Below are positions 32,367 to 41,466 of a DNA stretch of 44,129 bases, piece after piece. The stretch spans positions 1 to 44,129 of the forward strand of contig JAAENP010000196.1 in NCBI GenBank assembly GCA_024224155.1, in the 5' to 3' direction. Every line of letters begins with the position of its first letter. Position 1 is the first letter of the stretch. The notes beneath the pieces were generated by a model that ran no database searches, was not told the origin of the DNA, and worked only from the letters and a program-made list of their open reading frames with translations. The DNA comes from a bacterium. Its GTDB lineage: Bacteria > Acidobacteriota > Thermoanaerobaculia > Multivoradales > JAHEKO01. Made by a program: the position numbers and the translations under genes.

Positions 32367-32573
32367 CTGGGTCTCCTCAATGAATCGGTGACTGTGATTG
32401 AAAACCGCCTTCCTCGGCTGACGAGGGGCCTGCCCCTCCACGCGACGCCGGATGATACAACCTCCAGGCCGCTGCGCTGCGAGTATTGTCATCCCACCCC
32501 TACGGACGGTGCGATCCTGCCGCTATGCGTGTCGCGGCTGGCGCATGCACGGTGGTAGCCTTCCCGGAAAACC

Positions 32574-35500
32574 ATGTCCAGCATCCCGCTAGAGGTGGAG
32601 AAGCGGAAGCGAGTATCGCCGTGCTGCCGGCTCGCGGCCTGCGCTCAGCTCTTCGCGCTCCTGTTGATACTCGCTGCAACCGAGGCCGGCGCTCAGGTGC
32701 CCAACCTCTTGAAAGACCTCAACGGTGTCAACGCGGGGTCTACGCCGTCCTACAAGGTGGAGATGGGCGGAATGCTCTATTTCTCCGCGTTCGAGCCCGA
32801 TCACGGCCGCGAGCTGTGGCGGTCCGATGGCACTTCGGCGGGCACGAAACTGGTCAAGGATCTCGTCCCGGGACCGGACTGGGGCATTTCCCGTCCGGTC
32901 GTCGTCGGTGGCGACAGGCTCCTCTTCTTTCTCTACGAGGTCGATCGCGACTCCTGGGATCTCTGGACCAGCGACGGCACCGCGAGGGGGTCGAAGAAAG
33001 TCATCGAGGTTCCTACCGGAGGTCGTGCCCCTTGGCTCCTACCCGCGAGCGGTAGGGTTTTCTTCGGCATCGAGTACAGCGTCCTCGGCGGCCAGCTCTG
33101 GACCAGCGACGGCACGGCCGAGGGAACGGAACGGATCGCCGAAGGCTTCGACGGGCTCAACTCCTTCTTTGCCGTTGGAGACCGCATGGTCTTCGTGGCG
33201 AACGACCGGGTTCACGGCAATGAGCTCTGGACCACCGACGGCAGCCGGGACGGCACGTTCATGCTCCGGGACATCCGCTCTGGGTCAGAAGGCTCATACC
33301 CGCGGTGGGCCGTCGCCCACGAAGGCAGCTTGTATTTCAGTGCCGACGACGGCGTTCACGGAATGGAGCTCTGGACGTCCGACGGCACCAAGAACGGGAC
33401 ATACCTTGTGAAGGACCTCGCTCCCGGACCGGCACCCGCGGAACCCGGGGCCTTCACCGCGCTCAACGGCGAGCTCTATTTCCTGACGCGAGAGCTGCCT
33501 CATCTCTGGATCACCGATGGAACAGAAGCCGGCACTCGGGTGGCGGTGAAGATCCCGGGTGCCGATTATCTGTATTGGCCCACCTTGGTCGACGGCCGTC
33601 TGTTCTTCACGAGCAACGAGTACGAGCTCTGGACGTCCGACGGCACCCAGGACGGCACGCGGTTCGTTGCATCGGTTGGAGAGGGGTACACGGGTCCGAG
33701 AGATCTGACCGAGGCCGGTGGTCGCGTCTTCTTCATCGCCGATGACGGCATCCACGGAGTCGAGCTTTGGTCGTCCGATGGCACGGAATCCGGCACCCGA
33801 ATGGCCAAGGACATCGGGCCGCCGGGACAAGCGCCGTTCTTCTATTTCAAGTACACCGGCGACTACATCCAAAGCTTCGAGTTCGACGATCGTCTGGTCT
33901 TCATCGCCAATGACGGCAGGCGTGGCTACGAGCTCTGGATTTCCAACGGCACCGAGTCCGGGACTTTCGTGCTCAAGGACATCAAGCCGGGGGCCTACGA
34001 CGCCGAGGTTGGCCTGTTTCTGGAGCTCGACGGGCGCCTCTACTTCAACGCCGACGATGGAGTCCATGGCGACGAGCTATGGAGCACGAACGGCAGCAGA
34101 GGTGGCACGGTTCTGGTCAAAGACATCGACTCGAAAGGGACTCTGAGCTCGTCTCCCACCGAGTTCACCGGCATGGAGGGCGTCCTTTACTTCACCGCGG
34201 ATGACTGCTCGTTCGAGTGCCCCGACCGGGACTATTCCACTGGGAATGATCTGAGTGATCGGGAGCTCTGGCGCAGCGACGGCACTGCCGCGGGCACCTT
34301 CAGGGTCAGAGACATCAACCCCGAGGGGCCGTCGTTTCCGACATACCTGGTCGCAGCCGGTTCGGGTCTCTTTTTCTTCGCTTCTGATGGTACGCACGGA
34401 AGCGAGCTCTGGACCAGCGACGGGACCCGACGCGGCACTCGCCTGGTTGACGATCTGGAACCGGGGCCCGAAAGCCTGTACGCGCACGACCTCGTGGCGG
34501 TTGGCGACCGCGTGTTCTTCAGCGGCTACTCTTCTGAATCCGGCCGCCAGCTCTACGTCAGCGATGGAACCGAGTTGGGAACCCGTTTCGTTTCTCCCCC
34601 CGAGGAGTTTCGCTGGCCCGATCGGCTCCACGCGCTCGGCGAGCTGGTTATCTTCCAGGCCGAGGACAGCGTACATGGAGAAGAGCTGTGGGTAAGCGAC
34701 GGCAGCGACGCCGGGACGCGGCTGCTCAAGGATGCCTGGCCCGGCGAAGCGCCGGGGTACCCGTCGGCGATCGGAAAAGCGAACGGCCGCCTCTTGCTGC
34801 ACATCCGCGACGAGGTACACGGACGGGAGCTATGGGTCAGCGACGGCACCCCCGAAGGTACCAGGCTGGTCAAGGACATCTGGGAGGGCCCCGAAGACTC
34901 CTATCCGGAGTACGCGCTGGGCGCGCTCGACGGCAAACTGTTCTTCTGGGCGGAAGACGGTGTTCACGGCGACGAGATCTGGGCGAGCGACGGCACGGCA
35001 GACGGAACCTACCTGGTCAAGGACATCCAGCCCGGTAGCGACAGCTCTATGGGCTACGGCACCGGCGCCGTCCTCGACGGCAGGATCTACTTCGCGGCCG
35101 GCGATGGTCGCGGCATCGAGCTCTGGAGCACCGACGGCACCGATGAGGGAACCTATCGGGTCAAGGACATCAACCCCGGGGCGGAGTCCTCGTTTCCGAA
35201 CGAGTTCCATGAATTCGATGGGCGGGTCTATTTCGCTGCCAATGACGGCGTCCACGGCTCCGAGCTGTGGAGCACTGACGGAACCCGCAGCGGTACCGTT
35301 CTGGTCGCCGACCTCGATCCCGGGCACACGCAATCCTGGCCGCAGCAGTTCGAAAGCGTCGACGGGCACCTCTTCTTCACGGCATCGAGCAAGCGGTCGG
35401 GCCAGGAGCTCTGGGTCCTTCGAGCCGGCTCCGCGACCGCGGGACTACCGAAGCTCCTCACACTGCCCGATCTCGACGGCCTGGGCGGCGACGAGCTGGC

Positions 35501-36530
35501 GATCCTGGGCTCGAACCTTGCTGTGCGCGATGCGGCCTCGGGTGTCGCGATTTCTGCTGCGGATTTCGCCCCATCGCACAGATGGGAGGCCGTCGACTTC
35601 GAGCTCGCCACAAGCTCTGCCGACGACGAGCCTACCGAGCTCGCGGTGCTCACCCGCCTGCGCAAACAGGTCCAGATCTCCGTGCGCAACGCACTCAACG
35701 GTGCGGAGACCTCGAGTATCGAGCTCACGAGCAAGCACCATCCGCTTGACCTGGAAGTCGTCCCGGCCAATGGCGGCGGACCGACTCGAGCCGCCGTGCT
35801 GAGCCGGCGCGGCCTTGGCAAACAGGCAAGTGTCCTTATAACCCCCTTCGGAGCTCAATCGTCGGATCCTCTCGAATTTGCCCTGCCGGAAGCCTTCGAC
35901 GCCGTCGACCTCGAAGTAACCGAGATCCCGAAACCGATACGTGGCCGTGACAAGTGGGGCCTCGTCGTCCTCGGCCGATCGAGTCTGTCTGGCTCCATGC
36001 GCCTTCTGACTCTCGACGCCGGGACCGGGCAGACGATCGGCGACGCGACGATCGACGGAAAGCTGGTCCCCATCGATCTCGAGATCGTCCAGGAAGACCC
36101 CAAGAAGCCCGAATACGCCAGCGTTCTGGCCCGCAGACGAAAGAACGGCGCTATCCGGATGATCACAGTGAATCTGCTCGACGGCTCAGTGACGCGAATC
36201 ATCAGATCCCGCAAGAAACGTCTACCGCTGGATCTCGAAATCGCGCCCGGCCCCAGAGACTCGGCCGGCCCAAATGTTTCGATCCTGTGGACGGACAAGA
36301 GCGGTACGAAGACCGGCCTCTCGACCCGAAACGCTTTCACGGGAAAACAGATCGGGTCCGTTATCTTCAAGGGCGTCCAACATCCGGAGGACTTCTCGCT
36401 GGTTCGACTGCCCGGACGCAAGGTGGCGGCCGCGGTCCTTGGCGAAGCCGAATGCGCTGATCTCCAACTTGCCATCACTCTGCGGGACACAGCCAGCGGC
36501 GACCTCGTGGGCTGCTATCCGGCCGACTAG
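32574..36530 (+). CDS. Large secreted ELWxxDGT-repeat protein
   Basis: A 1318-residue exported protein. A signal peptide (LFALLLILAATEAGA) is followed by 18 repeats of the ELWxxDGTxxGT type between about residues 80 and 910, each near 48 residues (ELWRSDGTSAGT, ELWTSDGTKNGT, ELWVSDGTPEGT). A degenerate last copy reads ELWVLRAG. The repeats usually alternate with VFFxADDGxHG strands, as expected for beta-propeller blades. From about residue 960 a different array begins, with seven units carrying hDhE...AVL...tG (VDFELAT, LDLEVVP, VDLEVTE, IDLEIVQ, LDLEIAP and relatives). This may be another propeller. No catalytic site or C-terminal sorting signal is recognisable. It is probably a surface or secreted binding protein. 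The gene is divergent from yceI with a 207-bp gap. Confidence 0.9.
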   Translation: MSSIPLEVEKRKRVSPCCRLAACAQLFALLLILAATEAGAQVPNLLKDLNGVNAGSTPSYKVEMGGMLYFSAFEPDHGRELWRSDGTSAGTKLVKDLVPGPDWGISRPVVVGGDRLLFFLYEVDRDSWDLWTSDGTARGSKKVIEVPTGGRAPWLLPASGRVFFGIEYSVLGGQLWTSDGTAEGTERIAEGFDGLNSFFAVGDRMVFVANDRVHGNELWTTDGSRDGTFMLRDIRSGSEGSYPRWAVAHEGSLYFSADDGVHGMELWTSDGTKNGTYLVKDLAPGPAPAEPGAFTALNGELYFLTRELPHLWITDGTEAGTRVAVKIPGADYLYWPTLVDGRLFFTSNEYELWTSDGTQDGTRFVASVGEGYTGPRDLTEAGGRVFFIADDGIHGVELWSSDGTESGTRMAKDIGPPGQAPFFYFKYTGDYIQSFEFDDRLVFIANDGRRGYELWISNGTESGTFVLKDIKPGAYDAEVGLFLELDGRLYFNADDGVHGDELWSTNGSRGGTVLVKDIDSKGTLSSSPTEFTGMEGVLYFTADDCSFECPDRDYSTGNDLSDRELWRSDGTAAGTFRVRDINPEGPSFPTYLVAAGSGLFFFASDGTHGSELWTSDGTRRGTRLVDDLEPGPESLYAHDLVAVGDRVFFSGYSSESGRQLYVSDGTELGTRFVSPPEEFRWPDRLHALGELVIFQAEDSVHGEELWVSDGSDAGTRLLKDAWPGEAPGYPSAIGKANGRLLLHIRDEVHGRELWVSDGTPEGTRLVKDIWEGPEDSYPEYALGALDGKLFFWAEDGVHGDEIWASDGTADGTYLVKDIQPGSDSSMGYGTGAVLDGRIYFAAGDGRGIELWSTDGTDEGTYRVKDINPGAESSFPNEFHEFDGRVYFAANDGVHGSELWSTDGTRSGTVLVADLDPGHTQSWPQQFESVDGHLFFTASSKRSGQELWVLRAGSATAGLPKLLTLPDLDGLGGDELAILGSNLAVRDAASGVAISAADFAPSHRWEAVDFELATSSADDEPTELAVLTRLRKQVQISVRNALNGAETSSIELTSKHHPLDLEVVPANGGGPTRAAVLSRRGLGKQASVLITPFGAQSSDPLEFALPEAFDAVDLEVTEIPKPIRGRDKWGLVVLGRSSLSGSMRLLTLDAGTGQTIGDATIDGKLVPIDLEIVQEDPKKPEYASVLARRRKNGAIRMITVNLLDGSVTRIIRSRKKRLPLDLEIAPGPRDSAGPNVSILWTDKSGTKTGLSTRNAFTGKQIGSVIFKGVQHPEDFSLVRLPGRKVAAAVLGEAECADLQLAITLRDTASGDLVGCYPAD

Positions 36531-36629
36531 CTCGTTTCAGCCTGAGCTTTTCTCCGACGTCCGTCGCTTGCCACTGCCGAACTCGGACACGAACTTCGAA
36601 CGACACGAGGTCGAACGCTACAAACGCGG

Positions 36630-36731
36630 CTGAAGGAAGCGCAGGGTGGGTCTCGGAGGGAGCCTCTCTGTGCTCCCAGAGAGACCTCACCGGCGCGACG
36701 CTATCGCCTCGGTCGAGACGGCTTTCGACCG
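36630..36731. repeat. Structured intergenic repeat, copy R2
   Basis: Near-identical to 4438-4508 over positions 36630-36701. Hairpin A (36645-36691) is GGTG-GGTCTC, bulge GGA, GGGAGC, loop CTCTCTGT, GCTCCC, bulge AGA, GAGACC-T-CACC. Hairpin B (36710-36731) is CGGTCGA/TCGACCG with an 8-nt loop, where the other copy has CGGCTCG/CGAGCCG. The change keeps pairing on both arms. It lies in the convergent gap between the ELWxxDGT gene and the nitrilase gene. No T-run follows either hairpin. Confidence 0.75.
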
Positions 36732-36768
36732 CTACTTCCGTGCCGAAGATCGAAGCCTATAGCAGCCC

Positions 36769-37584
36769 CTACAGCCGCCGGTGCTCGGCCACCGGCATGG
36801 CCCGCCGGACTTCGGCCAGTCTCTCCGGATCCAACTCGGCCACAATGACACCGGGCTCCTCCCCGGCCATCGCGAGCACCTCGCCCCAGGGGTCGATGAT
36901 CGCCGAGTGGCCCCAAGTCTCGCGCAGGCCTTCGTCGTCATGCTTGCCGCACTGGGCCGCGGCCAGGACGTAGCACTGGTTCTCGACCGCTCGCGCGCGG
37001 AGCAGGAGCTCCCAATGGGCCTTGCCGGTGGTCCAGGTGAAGGCCGACGGCACGCAGAGCAGCTCGGCGCCGTCTACGGTGAGCCGCCGGTAGAGCTCGG
37101 GAAAGCGCAGGTCGTAGCAGATCGAAAGACCGAGTGCGGCCAGGTCGGTATTCGCAACCACGACTTCCTCGCCCGGCTTGATGGTCGCCGACTCCCGAAT
37201 GCTGACCTCTTCCGAGAGATCGATGTCGAACAGATGGATCTTTCGATAGATCGCGATCCGTTTGCCTTCGGGGTTGAAAAGAACCGAGGTGTTGTAGCAG
37301 CGCTCGGGCTCGTCCGAGCGCTCGTTGAAGGAGCCCAGCAACAAGAACGCTTCACACTCGGCGGCGAGCTTGGCGAACCGCGTGCAGGTCTTACCGTCGA
37401 GCGACTCCGCCCGCCGCACCTTTTCCTCATGAGGGCCGAGGAAATTGGTGTTCTCGGGAGTCGCGATGAAGCGGGCTCCCCGCCCGGCAGCCTCTCGAAC
37501 GAAGGTCTTGGCCTCCTCCCAGTTGCGCTCCTCGTCGGAAGTCGAGGTCAGCTGGACCGCGGCGGCGAGAAACGGAGTATCCAT
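36769..37584 (-). CDS. Carbon-nitrogen hydrolase, Nit1/deaminated-glutathione-amidase-like
   Basis: A 271-residue nitrilase-superfamily amidase. The catalytic triad is visible: Glu in ATPENTNFLG near residue 44, Lys in YRKIHLFDIDL near residue 115 and Cys in GLSICYDLRFPELYR near residue 153. FTWTTGKAHWELLLRARAVENQCYVLAAAQCGKH and GHSAIIDPWGEVLA closely follow the Nit1 branch, whose members hydrolyse deaminated glutathione. The assignment is from motif similarity. The ATG at 37584 (MDTPFLAAAVQL) was chosen because the family begins with that strand. The frame upstream is non-conserved and overlaps the TorD gene. It ends the minus-strand molybdoenzyme block, 11 bp after the chaperone gene. Confidence 0.93.
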   Translation of the reverse strand: MDTPFLAAAVQLTSTSDEERNWEEAKTFVREAAGRGARFIATPENTNFLGPHEEKVRRAESLDGKTCTRFAKLAAECEAFLLLGSFNERSDEPERCYNTSVLFNPEGKRIAIYRKIHLFDIDLSEEVSIRESATIKPGEEVVVANTDLAALGLSICYDLRFPELYRRLTVDGAELLCVPSAFTWTTGKAHWELLLRARAVENQCYVLAAAQCGKHDDEGLRETWGHSAIIDPWGEVLAMAGEEPGVIVAELDPERLAEVRRAMPVAEHRRL

Positions 37585-37595
37585 GGAAGCCGATT

Positions 37596-38513
37596 CTACG
37601 CGGGCGGCTCGAGCGAAGCCGCAGCAGCGCGCAAGAGGGTCGCGGTGCCCTCGGCCCGCCGCCGCCAGAAGCTCGAGATCGGCGCGAGCGCCTCGTTTCG
37701 AGCTCGATGCCGATCCGCCCACCGATCCGCCTCCGCGGCGAGCCACTCGAGCGTCTCCCGCGGCGCCTGGCCGAGGAGGCTCTTCAAGGCATAGCGTCGC
37801 TCCCCCTTGCGCAGGCCCAGCCCCAGGTCTCGACCACAGCGCTCGAGGTCCGAACGCACCAGGATCATTCCCGTGCGAACCGGGGTCGTAATCGCCTGCA
37901 GGAACTCGTCGCCACCGGCATCGTCAAGCTCACCGAATGGCGGTGCCTCGCGCAGGTGAAGCGGCAGGCCGCCAGGCAATTGCGGAGATGGAAGAGCTGC
38001 CTCTTCGACCAGGGCGGCGGATAGCAGCTCACTCCATTTGCGATAGAAGTCCGAGCCGCTCTCTCCGACTTTCTCCAGATAGACCGGAAGCCAGCTCAGC
38101 AGATGTTCCCAGAGAAACGCCGAGCGCGCGTGTCGCCATCGGGATCGCGCCTCGTCGTCCTCGGCATCGGCCTGCCGCTCGGCGAGCTCGGCATAGGCCG
38201 CCAGCAGAACCGTCAAATGATCGGGCTCCGACGGCGGCGTTTCCCCGAGCGCGCGCCAGAAGCCCGCGATCCGGTCCCGTGCCTCGCCCCCCATCATGCC
38301 CTCACCGCCCAGGTAGACCGACGCGTACGGATAGAGCTGGAAGTCGAACAGATCCGTGTGTTCAACTTCGGAGGGTGGCGCTCCCAGTTCCAGGACCGTC
38401 GCGGCTTTCTCCAGAGCCGCACCGGGCGTCTCGGCGATCAGGGCGAGTAACCTGAAGATCTCCACTTTTCTCGAAGGTGCAGAGCGAAGACTGAAACGAC
38501 CCGCTCGGCTCAA
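37596..38513 (-). CDS. TorD/DmsD-family molybdoenzyme maturation chaperone
   Basis: A 305-residue cytoplasmic chaperone of the TorD/NarJ superfamily, which assists cofactor insertion into DMSO-reductase-family enzymes. The hallmark block is FQLYPYASVYLGGEGMMGG, followed by PDHLTVLLAAYAELAER, which matches the family pattern YPYASxxLxxEG and PDHLxxxLxFLxxL. WEHLLSWLPVYLEKV is the second conserved helix. It is longer than the usual 200 residues, with a C-terminal extension of about 100 residues (PVRTGMILVRSDLERCGRDLGL) that I do not recognise. The gene lies 25 bp downstream of the catalytic subunit on the same strand. That context strongly supports the call. Confidence 0.85.
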   Translation of the reverse strand: MSRAGRFSLRSAPSRKVEIFRLLALIAETPGAALEKAATVLELGAPPSEVEHTDLFDFQLYPYASVYLGGEGMMGGEARDRIAGFWRALGETPPSEPDHLTVLLAAYAELAERQADAEDDEARSRWRHARSAFLWEHLLSWLPVYLEKVGESGSDFYRKWSELLSAALVEEAALPSPQLPGGLPLHLREAPPFGELDDAGGDEFLQAITTPVRTGMILVRSDLERCGRDLGLGLRKGERRYALKSLLGQAPRETLEWLAAEADRWADRHRARNEALAPISSFWRRRAEGTATLLRAAAASLEPPA

Positions 38514-38538
38514 CTCAGGAGAACGGGTCCTTGCCGAT

Positions 38539-41466
38539 CTAGCTATTGACCGGCTCGGGCAGCTTGTAGGCGTTCTTAACCGGCTTGACCGGGCGCACCA
38601 GCCAAGCCGGGCGGCGGGTGCCGTCCGGGGAGTGGTCCATCGCCGACCGGGTCTTGGCCAACCAATCCTTGAACACTTGATGGGACCTCTCGATATCTAC
38701 CGAGATGTCGCCATAGCCGTCTTGCGGCTCGGCCTTCTTCACTCGCACCGCTTGGTGCCAGCAGTGCATGCCCGAGATCGGATCAGGGTGGACCGGGAAG
38801 GTCAGATTCTGGTGCACGCCGACGTCGGTCCACCAGATGCGCGAGGTGTCGGGGTCGCTCGACTCGTACGGCCCCGCGCCCTTCTTGCGCTGGATCTTCC
38901 AGTCGCTGCCCTGATTGTCGAGCGACACGGTGGCCATCAACTGGCGCTGGCCGCGCGCGAGGTCACCGTCCGGTTCTTGGAGCTTCCAGCGACCCATGTG
39001 ATGACTGCAAGCGACGACCTCGGGCTTGATTCCCTCGGTGACCCAGGCTTTGACCACGAAGTAGCCGTTGTGGGTCTCGACTCGCACCAGATCGCCGGTT
39101 CGGACACCGATCTCGGCGGCTTTCTTCGGGTGCAGCCACAGCGGGTTGGTGTGGGCGATCTCGTCCAGCCACTTGGCGTTGGCCGAGCGAGTGTGGATCT
39201 GCACCGGCAGCCGGAAGGTCGAGATAAGGCACATCTCGTCCGGAGCCATGTTGTCGGGGTGGACGTGGCTCTTGATATAGGTCGGGATCGTGTATTCGTC
39301 CCAGCCCCAGGCCGCCAGAGTCGGAGAATAGAACTCGAGCTTGCCCGACGGAGTCGGAAAGCCCCTGAGTATCTTGCCGTCGATCTTGACGCCGGCGAAG
39401 CGCCGGCCTTCATCGTCTCCGGGTGGAGCTCCGGTGGGAGCAAGGTTGACCGGCGCCGGCGCCGGCGCGCGCGTGAACACGCGTCCGTATTGGTCTTCGA
39501 CCGGGTCCTCGAGCTCGTCGGCGGGAACCTCGCGCTCGTAGACCGGCCCGATGTCGCGTTCCACCTCGAAGGCGCCGTAGCGGCGCATGTACTCGAGCGG
39601 TTTCAAGCCCTCGGCCGCGGCCTTCTCGGGCAGTCCAGGAACCGATTTCTCGAACAGGAAACGATAGTACTCCTCGACCTTGAGCGGCTCGCCGGGGCGC
39701 TCCTTGGACTCGACGAACGTACGAATACCGAGCTCGCCATCCGGGTCGATGCGCCAGGAAAGCTCGAGCCAGAACTCGTTCTCTTCCCAGACCTCGCCGG
39801 GGTTGGTCTCTCGGGTGTCGGTGACCGTCTCGCCGAGCCGCTCCCGGGCGGCGCGCATCACCGGCTGCCGGAAACCGATCCACTGGGCGTCGTGGGTCTC
39901 GTAGGAGTGGGTATCGTGGCGCTCCGACGAATGCCCCATGGGCAGGATGTAGTCGGCGAAGTAAGCGGTCTCGTTCCAGGTCGGCGTCAGTGCCACATGA
40001 AGGCCGGTCTTCTCCTCGTCGGTCAGCATCTCGATCCAGGAGAAGCCGTCCGGGTTGGTCCACACCGGGTTGTAGACGCGGCTGAAATAGGTGTCGAGCT
40101 TGCCGCGGCCGTCCTTGACCAGATGCGGTAGCAGAAACGAAGCTTCGTACATCGTGAGCGGGAACTCGATCGGCCAGGTGAGCTCGCTCCAGTACTCCGG
40201 ATGGCGCGGCAGGTGAATCGGCCGCGGCACGAACTTGTTCCAGGCGTTGGGGTAGGTGCCGCCGGGCACCGCGATCGCTCCCATCAGCGCATTCAAGAAG
40301 AACAGAGTGCGCGCGACTTGCCAGCCGCCCTCATTGGCCGAGCTGGCGCTCCTCCAGTTGTGGGTCGAGAGACGGGTGCCCGCGGTCGCCACCGTCTCGG
40401 CGACCCGGCGCAAGGTGTCGGCGTCGACGCCGGATTCCCGCGCCGCGAACTCGAAGGTGTAGCCCTCGTACTCGGCCTTCAACATGAGCTCGAAGCTCTC
40501 GAACGTGGGCTCGAGACCGGGGTGCACTGAACCGAGGTACTCCTTCCAGTTCCACCAGCGCTCGACGTACTCCCTGTTGTAGAGATCGTTCTGGATCAGG
40601 TAGTTGGCAATCGCCAGCATGACCGCGGCTTCGGAGCCGGGCTGGGTGGCGAGCCAGAAATCGGCATGGGTTGCCGTGTTCGAGAGGCGGGTGTCGAGCA
40701 CGATCAGCTTGGCGCCGTTCTTCTTGGCGGTCATGATCCGCTGCGCGTGCGGGTTGAAATAGTGCCCGGTCTCGAGGTGGGAGCTGATCAGCAAGATCAC
40801 CTCGGCGCGAGCGTGGTCCGGACTCGGCCGGTCGATGCCGCACCAGAACTGGTAGCCGGCACGGGCGCCCGATGAGCAGATATTGGTGTGGGAGTTGTGA
40901 CCGTCGACTCCCCAGGCCGCCATAACCCTCTCGGTGAAACCGTCCTCCCCGGGCCGGCCGACGTGATACATGATCTCGCGCTGCCGCCCCTCGCGAATGG
41001 CTTTGGCGACTCGCCTCGAGATGTCCTCGAGGGCTTGGTCCCAGGTGACTCGGACCCATTTGCCTTCGCCGCGCTTGCCGGCGCGCTTCAGCGGATAGAG
41101 GATGCGGTCCGGATCGATGATCTGGTTCAAGGTCGCCGGCCCCTTGGCGCAGTTGCGCCCGCGCGAGCCCGGATGCTCGGGATTGCCCTCGAACTTGCGC
41201 ACCTGAAGCGTGTCCTTGTCGATATAGGCCAGAAGCCCGCAGGCCGACTCGCAGTTGAAGCAGGTGGTGGGCACGAGCATGTAGCGCTTCTCGACCCGCT
41301 TCGGCCAGGACTTCGAGTCCAACTCGACCCAGTCGTCCCAGCGCTCCCTGGGCGGGAACGACGCCAGATGGATCCGGCTGGCGCCCGGGTAGAAAGTCTC
41401 GCCACGCGCTTCGGTATCTCTGCGTGCGGCGCTTACGCGCTCATTGAGTTTCTTGATGTCCGTCAT
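38539..41466 (-). CDS. Molybdopterin oxidoreductase catalytic subunit (DMSO reductase family, SoeA/PsrA-like)
   Basis: A 975-residue molybdo-bis-PGD oxidoreductase subunit. The N-terminal [4Fe-4S] site is Cys69-x2-Cys72-x3-Cys76-x29-Cys106 (CFNCESACG and RNCAKG). NICSSGARAG puts Cys197 at the usual molybdenum-ligand position. The long middle domain includes HLETGHYFNPHAQRI and LDTRLSNTATHADFWLATQPGSE, and the C-terminal cofactor domain has HTRSANAKWLDEIAH and NPLWLHPKKAAEIG. There is no twin-arginine signal, so it is likely cytoplasmic. That feature and the size resemble sulfite dehydrogenase SoeA more than periplasmic PsrA or PhsA, but the substrate is unproven. The ATG at 41466 overlaps the upstream stop as ATGA. 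The longer open frame upstream is antisense-like. Confidence 0.9.
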   Translation of the reverse strand: MTDIKKLNERVSAARRDTEARGETFYPGASRIHLASFPPRERWDDWVELDSKSWPKRVEKRYMLVPTTCFNCESACGLLAYIDKDTLQVRKFEGNPEHPGSRGRNCAKGPATLNQIIDPDRILYPLKRAGKRGEGKWVRVTWDQALEDISRRVAKAIREGRQREIMYHVGRPGEDGFTERVMAAWGVDGHNSHTNICSSGARAGYQFWCGIDRPSPDHARAEVILLISSHLETGHYFNPHAQRIMTAKKNGAKLIVLDTRLSNTATHADFWLATQPGSEAAVMLAIANYLIQNDLYNREYVERWWNWKEYLGSVHPGLEPTFESFELMLKAEYEGYTFEFAARESGVDADTLRRVAETVATAGTRLSTHNWRSASSANEGGWQVARTLFFLNALMGAIAVPGGTYPNAWNKFVPRPIHLPRHPEYWSELTWPIEFPLTMYEASFLLPHLVKDGRGKLDTYFSRVYNPVWTNPDGFSWIEMLTDEEKTGLHVALTPTWNETAYFADYILPMGHSSERHDTHSYETHDAQWIGFRQPVMRAARERLGETVTDTRETNPGEVWEENEFWLELSWRIDPDGELGIRTFVESKERPGEPLKVEEYYRFLFEKSVPGLPEKAAAEGLKPLEYMRRYGAFEVERDIGPVYEREVPADELEDPVEDQYGRVFTRAPAPAPVNLAPTGAPPGDDEGRRFAGVKIDGKILRGFPTPSGKLEFYSPTLAAWGWDEYTIPTYIKSHVHPDNMAPDEMCLISTFRLPVQIHTRSANAKWLDEIAHTNPLWLHPKKAAEIGVRTGDLVRVETHNGYFVVKAWVTEGIKPEVVACSHHMGRWKLQEPDGDLARGQRQLMATVSLDNQGSDWKIQRKKGAGPYESSDPDTSRIWWTDVGVHQNLTFPVHPDPISGMHCWHQAVRVKKAEPQDGYGDISVDIERSHQVFKDWLAKTRSAMDHSPDGTRRPAWLVRPVKPVKNAYKLPEPVNS

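Noticed and set aside
38356-40131. 591-codon plus-strand frame opposite the molybdoenzyme gene
   Set aside because: Antisense shadow. The minus-strand protein has all expected motifs.
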